Assembly: GCA_013388675.1 (NCBI GenBank)
Contig: JACAEW010000074.1
Location: 1-33,119, forward strand
DNA from: Syntrophaceae bacterium
GTDB taxonomy: Bacteria > Desulfobacterota > SM23-61
DNA length: 33,119 nucleotides
Direction of reading: 5' to 3'
Made by a program: the position numbers and the translations under genes. The stretch's first letter is position 1. Each line of letters starts with the position of its first letter. The notes below the pieces were generated by a model. That model ran no database searches and was not told the origin of the DNA. It saw only the letters and a program-made list of their open reading frames with translations. Positions 15,093 through 22,731 of this stretch are shown here, one piece after another.

Positions 15093-15866
15093 ATGGCTGA
15101 AGCGAGGGTTCGGGGAAATTCAATTCATTACCTGGAGGTGAAACCCCATCAACCTACCGCCGATTGGCCGGTGATCTTCATTCACGGGAGCGGGGGGAAT
15201 GCCGACCTTTGGAGGAAGGTGATGGATGAGTTGGCCCCCAATTACCGCGCCATCGCCGTGGACCTGCCCGGTCACGGTTCCTCCCAAGGCGAGGGGTTCC
15301 GAAGCGTTTCCGAATATGGGGACTTTATGAATGATTTCCTGGAGGCCCTGGGATTAAAAAAAGCGGTCCTGGGAGGTCACTCTTTGGGCGGTGCCATCGT
15401 GCAGGATGTGGCCCTCCGGCACCCGCAGAAGCTAAGGGCCCTTCTCCTGATCGGAACCGGAGCGCGGCTCAGGGTATTGCCGGATGCCCTGGAGTCTATG
15501 AGAAAGATGGCGTTGGGAGAAATTCCCCCCAAGTTCGAAGCCTGGGGCTTTTCGGAAAAGGCCTCCCGCGAAATCATTGCCGAAGGGGAAAGGGAGTGGG
15601 CCAAGACAGGGTCCCTGGTTCGTTACCACGATTTTTTGGCCTGTGACCGATTTGACATCATTGGCGAGGTCGAAAAAATCCGGTTACCCGCCCTGATTGC
15701 CTGCGGCCAAGAAGATCGCTTGACCCCGATAAAATACTCTCAATTCCTTAACCAGAAGCTCCCGGGGTCCAGGATGGAGCTGATTAGCGGAGCAGGACAC
15801 ATGGTGATGTTGGAAAACCCCAAAGACTTGAGCAAGGCGATTTTGAGTTTCCTGGGTGGGCTCTAG
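15093..15866 (+). CDS. Alpha/beta-fold hydrolase
   Basis: A 257-residue alpha/beta hydrolase with a complete catalytic triad. The nucleophile is S97 in GGHSLGG, the acid D208 in GQEDRLTP and the base H236 in GAGHMVM. The oxyanion motif is HGSGGN (31-36), followed by AVDLPGHGSS. Esterase, lactonase or C-C hydrolase activity is possible; the sequence does not decide. The reading frame is open from 14889, but ATG 15093 is preceded by GAGGTGA (15081-15087) at 5 nt spacing, and the homologous part begins there. The upstream frame reads through promoter and leader DNA. The divergent monophosphatase promoter lies in this leader. The next gene follows within 22 bp. Confidence 0.9.
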   Translation: MAEARVRGNSIHYLEVKPHQPTADWPVIFIHGSGGNADLWRKVMDELAPNYRAIAVDLPGHGSSQGEGFRSVSEYGDFMNDFLEALGLKKAVLGGHSLGGAIVQDVALRHPQKLRALLLIGTGARLRVLPDALESMRKMALGEIPPKFEAWGFSEKASREIIAEGEREWAKTGSLVRYHDFLACDRFDIIGEVEKIRLPALIACGQEDRLTPIKYSQFLNQKLPGSRMELISGAGHMVMLENPKDLSKAILSFLGGL

Positions 15867-15888
15867 ACTCCAGCCGGCAATCTCGGGA

Positions 15889-16680
15889 ATGAAAAACCGT
15901 TCGATTTACGAGCTCAACCATCTTCCCCCCCCAGAGAGAACCAAAATCTACCGTTCTCTGATCCCCCTTTCCCTTTTTTCCACTTTGGGGATTGATCGGA
16001 ATACTTTCCTGAACCGTCAGGGGGAGAAGGCGGTAGAATTTCACACCCCCGAGTCCCACGGCTTCGTTTCGATTGACGTGAAACAGTCGCCCGAGGACCA
16101 GGATTCCGTTTTCTTTTTGCAGCTCTCCGACACTCCTTTTTTGGACAATCTGGAGCTCTCCTTCGTGGTGATCAATGATCCGCGGGGAGAAAGGTTCAAC
16201 ATCGACCGCGACCCCCAAGGAAGGGATACTCTTTTCGGGACGACCCTGCGAAATGTCGCGGAGGAGGAAAGGGCCATGAAAGCAGGATTGTCCCCAGGGC
16301 AGGTCCGTCCCGGCTTGCGTCTTTTTGGAGAAATGTTGAGCCTTCTGGAACGTTTCGCCGCCCGACTGGGGACGTCGATTATTTCCTGCGAGGCGCTCTT
16401 TTACCACAATGCAATCAAATATGAACAGTATGGATTCGGTTACCTGGAAGGAAGAAGGATGATGGAGGAGATCGACCGGGAATTCCTTCCGGGCGGGAGT
16501 CTTTACCAAAAAATGGATGACTCCACGCCCTTTCGCCCCCGAGGCGGGAAAAAGACGGTCCGCGGTAGAAGCTGGGCGATCCAGGATGGAATCCTGGGAA
16601 AACCGTGGCCTTCCCCCAAGCTCTACAAGCCAGTGGGGAAAAAGGTGGGAGTTAATACCTTTCATGGTCAAGGTTTTTAG
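15889..16680 (+). CDS. GNAT-like protein of unknown function
   Basis: A 263-residue soluble protein. The C-terminal part has the look of a GNAT acyltransferase: LLERFAARLGTSIISCEALF, then YHNAIKYEQYGFGYLEGRR, where the N...Y..GF pattern is the usual end of the fold. The N-terminal part (LPPPERTKIYRSLIPLSLF, then ESHGFVSIDVKQSPED) is not recognised. A basic tail ends in GVNTFHGQGF. ATG 15889 is chosen. A GTG at 15856 in the same frame overlaps the hydrolase but has no ribosome site. Closeness to the hydrolase gene suggests co-transcription. The substrate is unknown and the family call tentative. Confidence 0.6.
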   Translation: MKNRSIYELNHLPPPERTKIYRSLIPLSLFSTLGIDRNTFLNRQGEKAVEFHTPESHGFVSIDVKQSPEDQDSVFFLQLSDTPFLDNLELSFVVINDPRGERFNIDRDPQGRDTLFGTTLRNVAEEERAMKAGLSPGQVRPGLRLFGEMLSLLERFAARLGTSIISCEALFYHNAIKYEQYGFGYLEGRRMMEEIDREFLPGGSLYQKMDDSTPFRPRGGKKTVRGRSWAIQDGILGKPWPSPKLYKPVGKKVGVNTFHGQGF

Positions 16681-17067
16681 TTAATCCCCAAAATTGGGCA
16701 AGACCCGAATAAATCGTTTGCATGGGAAAACGGGAATAAATCGCCGGCAATAAGAAAATAAGAATTATGGATAAGTTATTGATATAATTAGAAATACAAG
16801 GGTAAAAAGCTTAAAAAAAATAAAAATTTAATAAATTTTATTATTGTTTTTTTTGCAAAAATAATGTAAATAAAAAGCCTCATGTTTTTAAGGGTAATTC
16901 TTGAATTAACGCCTAAATTTGGTTATTGAAAGCATAGCAAAAATAAAAAGAAGGAATCCACAAAAAGAGCTCTTCAGAAACCTTTAAGATTTTAGACGAA
17001 TTGGACCAATTGTCCCCGCTAGAAATCTGGGTTGCAAATCGGAAAATCCGGGAAGGAAGCAAAAAAG
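16681..17067. other. A+T-rich intergenic region before the ketosynthase gene
   Basis: 387 bp without a convincing gene. Composition drops abruptly to A+T-rich sequence with poly-A/T runs around 16800-16880. A perfect TATAAT is at 16783-16788, but I find no good -35 at the right distance. GGAAGGAAG (17051-17059) before 17068 is the ketosynthase ribosome site. The region probably holds the promoter of that gene. Confidence 0.6.
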
Positions 17068-18363
17068 ATGAATAGACGCGTGGTGGTAACAGGAATTGGG
17101 GTTGTTTCCCCCATCGGAATTGGGAAAAATGCTTTTTGGCATTCCCTCATAAATGGCAGGTCTGGAATTGGCCCCATTACCCACTTTGATGCCTCTTCCT
17201 ATCCGTGCAAAATTGCCGCTGAGGTTCATGACTTTCATGCTACGGATTTTATCGATGCTAAGAGCGCTTCCAGGATGGCCCGGGGCAGCGCCTTTGCCAT
17301 TGCCTCCATCCGGAGCGCCTTTGAGGATTCTAAGTTGGATCTTTCAAACGAGGACCCTTATCAACTTGGATTGAGCTATGGCACCGCCTTGGGGCCCATG
17401 GATATCTACGAAAAATTTGGGGCGACATTTTATGAACGCGGGTTGAAGCATGTGAGCCCCATCTTTTTGGGAATGATGAATCATAATGCGATGATTGGTG
17501 CCATTTCAGAGGCCTTCAATATTCGAGGATACAATACAGCGATTTCCGCCGGATGTTCATCGGGCAACGTGGCCATCGCCAATGCTTATTACGTCATCGC
17601 GAGGGGAGGAGCGGATATTTTGGCCACCGGCGGAGTTGACACGCCCATTTACCCGTTGACTTTCGGTCTCTATTCGGCTTCCCAATCCTTGGCTAGACAT
17701 AATGGGAATCCCCAAGAAGCTATGTGTCCTTATGATAAAAGAAGGTCAGGGTTCGTTTTGGGGGAAGGGGCCGGCGCTTTGATTCTAGAGGAGAGGGAAC
17801 GGGCCATAAAAAGGCAGGCAAGAATTTACGCCGAAGTGCTGGGGTGCGGCCTGACCAACGACGCCAATAACTTGGCCATATCCAGCCCGGAAACGAGAGA
17901 CAGCATCAAAGCTTTTCAGATTGCTTTGACCAAAGCCTCGCTATCCCCCGATGATGTGGACTATGTCTGCGGACACGCTCATTCTTCGGTGATGATGGAC
18001 AAAAAGGAAACCCTTATTATTAAAAAGGTATTTGGAGAGCATGCTTTCCGGCTGGCCGTAAGTTCGATCAAGGCAATGATCGGGCATTCAATGGGAGGAG
18101 GCACAGCCCTGCAGAGTATTGCCGCGATCCTGGCCCTGCATGAGGGAATTCTTCCCCCCACCATTAATTACCAGACTCCAGACCCTGAATGCGACTTGGA
18201 TTACGTTCCCAATCACCCGAGGAAGAAAAACATAAATGTTGCTATAGCCAATTCTTTCGTATTAGGGGGAACAAATGTGGTCATTGTTTACGGGAACCCC
18301 AAAAAGCCCAATCTTTACCCCCCTTCTTCCCCGGCCGAAAGATCGGATAGGGGGCCGACTTGA
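17068..18363 (+). CDS. Beta-ketoacyl-ACP synthase, FabF-like (KAS II family)
   Basis: A 431-residue thiolase-fold condensing enzyme. All catalytic positions fall at the same numbers as in E. coli FabF: C163 (SAGCSSG), H303 (GHAHSS), K335 and H340 (KAMIGHSMGGG). FVLGGTNVVIV closes the fold. It should elongate an acyl-ACP with malonyl-ACP. The signatures are divergent: SAGCSSG for TACATG, and GHAHSS for AHGTST. This suggests a specialised pathway rather than housekeeping fatty acid synthesis. The ATG at 17068 has GGAAGGAAG upstream; MNRRVVVTGIGVVSPIG is a standard start. There is no acyl carrier protein, ketoreductase or acyltransferase beside it. Base composition is A+T-richer than in the preceding genes. 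Confidence 0.9.
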   Translation: MNRRVVVTGIGVVSPIGIGKNAFWHSLINGRSGIGPITHFDASSYPCKIAAEVHDFHATDFIDAKSASRMARGSAFAIASIRSAFEDSKLDLSNEDPYQLGLSYGTALGPMDIYEKFGATFYERGLKHVSPIFLGMMNHNAMIGAISEAFNIRGYNTAISAGCSSGNVAIANAYYVIARGGADILATGGVDTPIYPLTFGLYSASQSLARHNGNPQEAMCPYDKRRSGFVLGEGAGALILEERERAIKRQARIYAEVLGCGLTNDANNLAISSPETRDSIKAFQIALTKASLSPDDVDYVCGHAHSSVMMDKKETLIIKKVFGEHAFRLAVSSIKAMIGHSMGGGTALQSIAAILALHEGILPPTINYQTPDPECDLDYVPNHPRKKNINVAIANSFVLGGTNVVIVYGNPKKPNLYPPSSPAERSDRGPT

Positions 18364-19067
18364 TCTGCTCAGATTATCGGAAGGGGAAAGGTCCACGATC
18401 CCTCTATTTTTTTGGTTTTCCTGCCAGAACTTGCCGGATAAAGTTATTCTTGATTTCTTCGAAATTCAATTAAAACCATTCTGGAAGATCTCGGTGACCC
18501 CTCATAAGCGGCATTGTTAAGAATGCCAGAATAAGGCGAGAAGATCTTTACCCCCGCAGGCCGATTATGGGTGGAGGCTTCAGGTTTTAAGGGTGTCGAT
18601 AGAGAAAACGGGGAGAAAGTGGATTCCTTTTTCAAATCTTTTCATTGGTTAAATAAGAAATGACTCAGGGTGAAGGCTCCTCGTAAAAGGAGAAGGCGAC
18701 AGCTCAAATAGTTTTTGGAAGATGGATTTTGGGGATGTGGCTTATTCTGGTTCCAAGCATTATCAGCAGGGCGTAGGAAAAATTTTCGAAGTGATTTCCT
18801 TACTTAAGAAAATCCTGGGACCGGTCGAAAAGTGAATATGAGAGAGCTTTGCCCAGTTAAGCTTGAGGAAATCCGTTGACGATGCGCCCAGAAAAATGGG
18901 CTCTCCAGATCCACCGGAGCAGGCCCTTTGGAAATGGGCCTTTGGTCCCCACACTTTTTTGGCAATCTTCTATTCAAATTTTTCCCTGGTCTGGAAATCG
19001 ATTCCGGCGCGGGTAAAAGGGGTTCTCCTTAGCCAAAATCTCCTTTATGCGTTGAAGGAATAATGAA
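18364..19067. other. 704-bp gap without a convincing gene
   Basis: Both strands were read; only short frames without family features occur (for example 18863-19063). Structures seen are GGCATT-gttaag-AATGCC (18510-18527), ATTCTGG/CCAGAAT arms (18478-18484 with 18526-18532) that could pair around or compete with it, and AGGCCC/GGGCCT (18921-18926 with 18936-18941). These may be parts of a structured leader or a decayed gene. AAGGAA (19055-19060) is the ribosome site of the kinase gene. Confidence 0.5.
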
Positions 19068-21209
19068 GTGAACATTCATGCACTCCCTTCGATCATTGCT
19101 GCTCTCGCCTATTTTTTTATCGGAATTTTTGTTTTTTTGCAAAGAAAAACAAATCCTGTAAATCGGTCTTTTGCTCTTATGCTTCTATCCGTTGCGGCCT
19201 GGAACATGGAATGGGCCGGACTCTTCGCCGCCCCCAGTGCTGAATTTGCTTATGTTTGGGGTAACATTTTCCGACTTGGGCTTCTTTTCATTCCTCCGAC
19301 TTTTTTGCATTTTACCCTGAACTTTGCTTTTTCAAGTAAAATCCCTCCCCGATCACGGATCATTTTGTTGATTTTTTATCTCGTCTCCCTTATTTGGGTG
19401 TTTTTTAATTGGTCTCGAAGCTTTCATGGTCATATTTTTGCCACCCCATGGGGATATAACTTCAAAAGTGGTCCCCTCTACTCTTTTTTCATTCTGCAAT
19501 TTATCTTGGCTGTTTTCTTATCTTTTTACAACATGATTCGGGGCTATCTTATTTCCGATACTTACCACCGGCATAGGATGAAATATTTTTTCCTGGCCAT
19601 TGGAACAAGTTTTGCCCTGGGGCCCGTAAATTTCTTGCCCAAATTTGGGGTGGAAATTTATCCTATAGGAAATATTGTAATTACCATCGGCCTTTTTATC
19701 GCCGCCTATTCAGTCGTTCAGCATCGCCTGATGGACGTAAGTGTTTTTATGGCCAAAGGATTAAGTTACCTCCTATCCCTTGCCATATTGGCGGTCCCAT
19801 TCTTTTTTGTAATCATCTTTCTTGAAGAACATTTTTTCCATGAAATTCAAATTATTTTTGCGCTTGTCTTAATCATGCTTGGCGCGGCAAGCATTCTTCT
19901 TTTCGGGTTCTTTAAAGTCCGAATCGATCGGACCATGAGCCATATCGTCCTCAAGGACAAATATAATTACCACCAGATCCTGAAGGATTTCAGCCGGCGT
20001 CTGGTGACCATCGTGGATTTGGATCGCCTCCTGAACCTGCTGGCCGACACCATTGAAAAGAGCATGGGGGTGAAGAAAATATCCGTTTTCCTGCTGGACC
20101 CGGAAAAAGACCTTTTCCGACCCCGGCTTGTTCGCGGTTCTACTCCCGGGGAACCAATCAAAATCAGCCAAGCGGCGATTCAATTTCTTCAGGACCGAAA
20201 AGAGGCGATTCTCAGGGTGGAGTTGGATTGGTTTGAGAAAAAGGCGATGGTCGAGGAATTGAAGTCCATTCTTCGGCGTTGCGAAACGGAAGTCTTCTTA
20301 CCCCTGATCTTCATGGACCGGATGATCGGGTTTATCAACCTGGGGCAGAAGGCCGAGGGACAAATCTATTACCCGGAAGACCTGAACCTGCTCTATCCGC
20401 TGGGCAACCAGGTGGCCATCGCCATCGAGAACTCCAATCTCTATGACAGCCTGAAAAAGTCCCAGACCCTCATCCGCAGGGCGGACCGCCTGTCGTCTCT
20501 GGGTACTCTCGTGGCCAGCCTGGCCCACGAGATTCGCAACCCTCTGGTTTCCATCAAAACCTTCACCCAGCTTCTTCCCGAACGGATCGAGGACGTGGAG
20601 TTCCGGGACTATTTCCTGAAAGTGGCCTCGGGAGAAATCGACCGTCTGACCGGTTTGATCAATGAACTTCTGGGATTTGCGCGGCCGGCCGAGCCCCGCC
20701 TGGAAGGGGAGGATATCCATAATCTCATCGACAAGATGGAAGTTCTCATTGCCACCGAAGCACGGAAGAAGAATGTGGCCCTGCACAAGAACTATGCCCC
20801 GGACCTGCCCCAAGTCCGAATCGATGCCGAGCAAATCAAACAGGTCCTTCTCAACATCCTCCTGAATGCCATTCAGGCCATCCGGGGCGAAGGAGAGATT
20901 TGGATCGAAACCCGGACGGTGCAGGTCCCCCTGGAAGAAGGAACCGAGCCCTTTGTTCAGGTCGAAATCCGGGACACAGGGGTGGGAATTCCCCAGGAGA
21001 ATCTGGAACGTATTTTCGACCCCTTTTTCTCCACCCGGCCCGAAGGCAACGGCCTGGGGCTGGCCATCAGCCACCAGATCGTTCATGACCACCGGGGCTT
21101 CATCACCGTGGAGAGCGAAGTGGGAAAAGGCAGCAGCTTTAAAGTCCATCTCCCCCTCAAAACCGGAGGGATAGGTGCCGTCCAAGGGCAAAATGCAACC
21201 GTCTCGTGA
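19068..21209 (+). CDS. Membrane sensor histidine kinase (7TM-like, GAF, HisKA, HATPase)
   Basis: A 713-residue kinase. Residues 1-280 hold about eight hydrophobic helices, a 7TM-type sensor like those of the PrsK-like kinases. Residues about 300-460 are a GAF domain. HisKA has phosphoacceptor H487 (LAHEIRNPLV). HATPase shows N-box LLNILLNAIQAI, G1 DTGVGIP (636-642) and G2 NGLGLAI (from 661), so it should be catalytically competent. It probably phosphorylates the response regulator two genes downstream. The GTG start has AAGGAA 7 nt before. The 3' end overlaps the next gene by 35 bp. The sensor half is clearly A+T-richer than the kinase half, with the change near 19930. No exosortase genes are visible, so a PrsK role is not claimed. 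Confidence 0.9.
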   Translation: MNIHALPSIIAALAYFFIGIFVFLQRKTNPVNRSFALMLLSVAAWNMEWAGLFAAPSAEFAYVWGNIFRLGLLFIPPTFLHFTLNFAFSSKIPPRSRIILLIFYLVSLIWVFFNWSRSFHGHIFATPWGYNFKSGPLYSFFILQFILAVFLSFYNMIRGYLISDTYHRHRMKYFFLAIGTSFALGPVNFLPKFGVEIYPIGNIVITIGLFIAAYSVVQHRLMDVSVFMAKGLSYLLSLAILAVPFFFVIIFLEEHFFHEIQIIFALVLIMLGAASILLFGFFKVRIDRTMSHIVLKDKYNYHQILKDFSRRLVTIVDLDRLLNLLADTIEKSMGVKKISVFLLDPEKDLFRPRLVRGSTPGEPIKISQAAIQFLQDRKEAILRVELDWFEKKAMVEELKSILRRCETEVFLPLIFMDRMIGFINLGQKAEGQIYYPEDLNLLYPLGNQVAIAIENSNLYDSLKKSQTLIRRADRLSSLGTLVASLAHEIRNPLVSIKTFTQLLPERIEDVEFRDYFLKVASGEIDRLTGLINELLGFARPAEPRLEGEDIHNLIDKMEVLIATEARKKNVALHKNYAPDLPQVRIDAEQIKQVLLNILLNAIQAIRGEGEIWIETRTVQVPLEEGTEPFVQVEIRDTGVGIPQENLERIFDPFFSTRPEGNGLGLAISHQIVHDHRGFITVESEVGKGSSFKVHLPLKTGGIGAVQGQNATVS

Positions 21210-22731
21210 TGACCCCGTCCCGGAGAAGGGAGAAAATCCTAGAGGAGGGAAGACCGATCCGCCCGGGGAAGGGGTCGAGGACTGGCTTCATTCATTCCGG
21301 GTACCTGCCGAACTGCGGGAACGGGTCCGAAAGTTCGCCGCTTCCGGGCTCCCAGTATTCATCCAAGGAGAGGAGGGAACGGGAAAAAGCGCGGTGGCCC
21401 GGGTTCTTCATTTTTGGGGCCCGTGGAAAAAGAGCCCCTTTCTCCGCATCCCCTGCCGGGGATTGACCCCCAGTGATTTCGTGGAAAAAATCTCTGTTTG
21501 GGGGGAAGAAAAGCAACCCGGGGGGAGAGTTTCTTTGACCCTTTTCCTGGAAAATTTGGGGAGGCTGCAAGATAACATGCAAGCCTTGCTGCAAGAGCTT
21601 TTGAGCAGCCGCCAGGTTCCCTGGCCCGGCCTGGAGGAAACGATATTCGATGTGCAGGTCCTTTCATCTTCCACTGGCGATATGGCCGAATCCCTGGCCG
21701 ACGAAGGATTTCGACCCGACCTTTTCCGGACTCTGGAGACGCTGACTCTTCGCCTGCCGCCGCTCCGGGAACGGAAGGAAGAACTCCCCCGGATCGTTCA
21801 AGAAATTCTGCGCGAAAAAGAGAGGCAAGTGGGGGGTAAGAAGGGGTTTTCCCCCGAAGCCATCCGGGTGCTCCAGGAGTATGACTGGCCCGGAAATCTG
21901 GCGGAGCTGGAAAGCATGGTCCTGAGGTCGGCCGTTCTGAAAGATGGGAATTTAATCGAACCTGCAGACCTGGCCTTCAACCCTTCCTGCGGCCCCTCCT
22001 ATCAGGGAACGCCTTTCCGGGATGAAAAAGATCGTTGGTTCGACGTGACCATTCCCACTCTGGCTCATGAGATCAAGAATCCCCTGGTGGCCATCAGCAC
22101 CTTTGCTCACCTTCTGCCGAACAAGTATGACGACCCCGAGTTTCGCCAGGAATTTTCCCGTCTGGTCAATCAGGATGTGGGGCGAATCAACGCCTTGATC
22201 GAAAACCTCCTGGAGTTCGCCCAGTTCTCTCCCCCCCGGTCGAGCCTTCAGGACCTGAACGCAGCCCTCGGGGAGTTTTTGGAAAAATATCGGAACACCC
22301 CCGGGAAAGCAAACCGGGAGGTTATGACCGACCTGGAAAATGGCTTGCCCCCGATTCTCTTCGACAAGACCCAGTTGAATTTTATTCTGCGGAACCTTCT
22401 CGAAAACGTCCCATCCCGGGGGAACGACCATTCCCCCCTCAATATCTCCACCCGATTTCCCCGGGAAGAAACGACTGGGAGGGGGGCGGATTCGGTGGAT
22501 TTGATCCTGTGGTACCATAGCCCCGAAGGTTTTCTGGGCAACTTCTCCCGAATTGTCGGTTTCGAAACCAACCCCGAACTCCAAAACCTGAACCTTTCCC
22601 TTTTGCTGATCCAGAAGGTCATGCTGAACAATCGGGGGAAGATGCAGGTTCGGAAGGAGGCCGACGGAGGAATAACCCTCCTCGCCCGGTTTCCGGCGGG
22701 AAAATCGAAACGGGGAGTGGTTGAAGGATGA
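21175..22731 (+). CDS. Chimeric degenerate sigma54-type AAA+ / histidine-kinase-like protein
   Basis: A 518-residue protein joining two signalling modules. Residues about 35-265 resemble the AAA+ domain of sigma54 activators. Walker A is GEEGTGKS (65-72), with FRPDLF and LPPLRERKEE near the arginine fingers, and YDWPGNLAELESMV at the end. The GAFTGA loop is absent, Walker B reads LFLENL instead of LFLDE, and the sensor II arginine of WPGNVRE is alanine. Residues about 290-360 are a HisKA domain with H298 in LAHEIKNPLV. The following HATPase-like part keeps an N-box-like NLLENV but lacks DxGxG, and the GLGL box reads NLNLSLLLI. It thus has a phosphorylatable histidine but probably cannot bind ATP as a kinase. 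The GTG start has GGAGGG about 4 nt before; ATG 21193 is an alternative. There is no receiver or HTH domain. Confidence 0.8.
   Translation: MPSKGKMQPSRDDPVPEKGENPRGGKTDPPGEGVEDWLHSFRVPAELRERVRKFAASGLPVFIQGEEGTGKSAVARVLHFWGPWKKSPFLRIPCRGLTPSDFVEKISVWGEEKQPGGRVSLTLFLENLGRLQDNMQALLQELLSSRQVPWPGLEETIFDVQVLSSSTGDMAESLADEGFRPDLFRTLETLTLRLPPLRERKEELPRIVQEILREKERQVGGKKGFSPEAIRVLQEYDWPGNLAELESMVLRSAVLKDGNLIEPADLAFNPSCGPSYQGTPFRDEKDRWFDVTIPTLAHEIKNPLVAISTFAHLLPNKYDDPEFRQEFSRLVNQDVGRINALIENLLEFAQFSPPRSSLQDLNAALGEFLEKYRNTPGKANREVMTDLENGLPPILFDKTQLNFILRNLLENVPSRGNDHSPLNISTRFPREETTGRGADSVDLILWYHSPEGFLGNFSRIVGFETNPELQNLNLSLLLIQKVMLNNRGKMQVRKEADGGITLLARFPAGKSKRGVVEG

Noticed and set aside
15784..16671. 295-codon minus-strand frame
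   Set aside because: Nearly coextensive with the GNAT-like gene on the plus strand. The plus-strand protein has GNAT features and follows its neighbour as in an operon, while the minus product has none.
18863..19063. 66-codon plus frame in the gap before the kinase
   Set aside because: No ribosome site, no recognisable composition or motif; treated as non-coding.
20298..21191. 297-codon minus-strand frame
   Set aside because: Antisense to the kinase catalytic domains; a shadow of their codon pattern.
21175..22731. The chimera as a frameshifted remnant of two genes
   Set aside because: The frame is open for 518 codons, the overlaps at both ends are clean, and the coding pattern is uniform. 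Degeneration is limited to specific active-site motifs, which argues for a maintained protein rather than decay.
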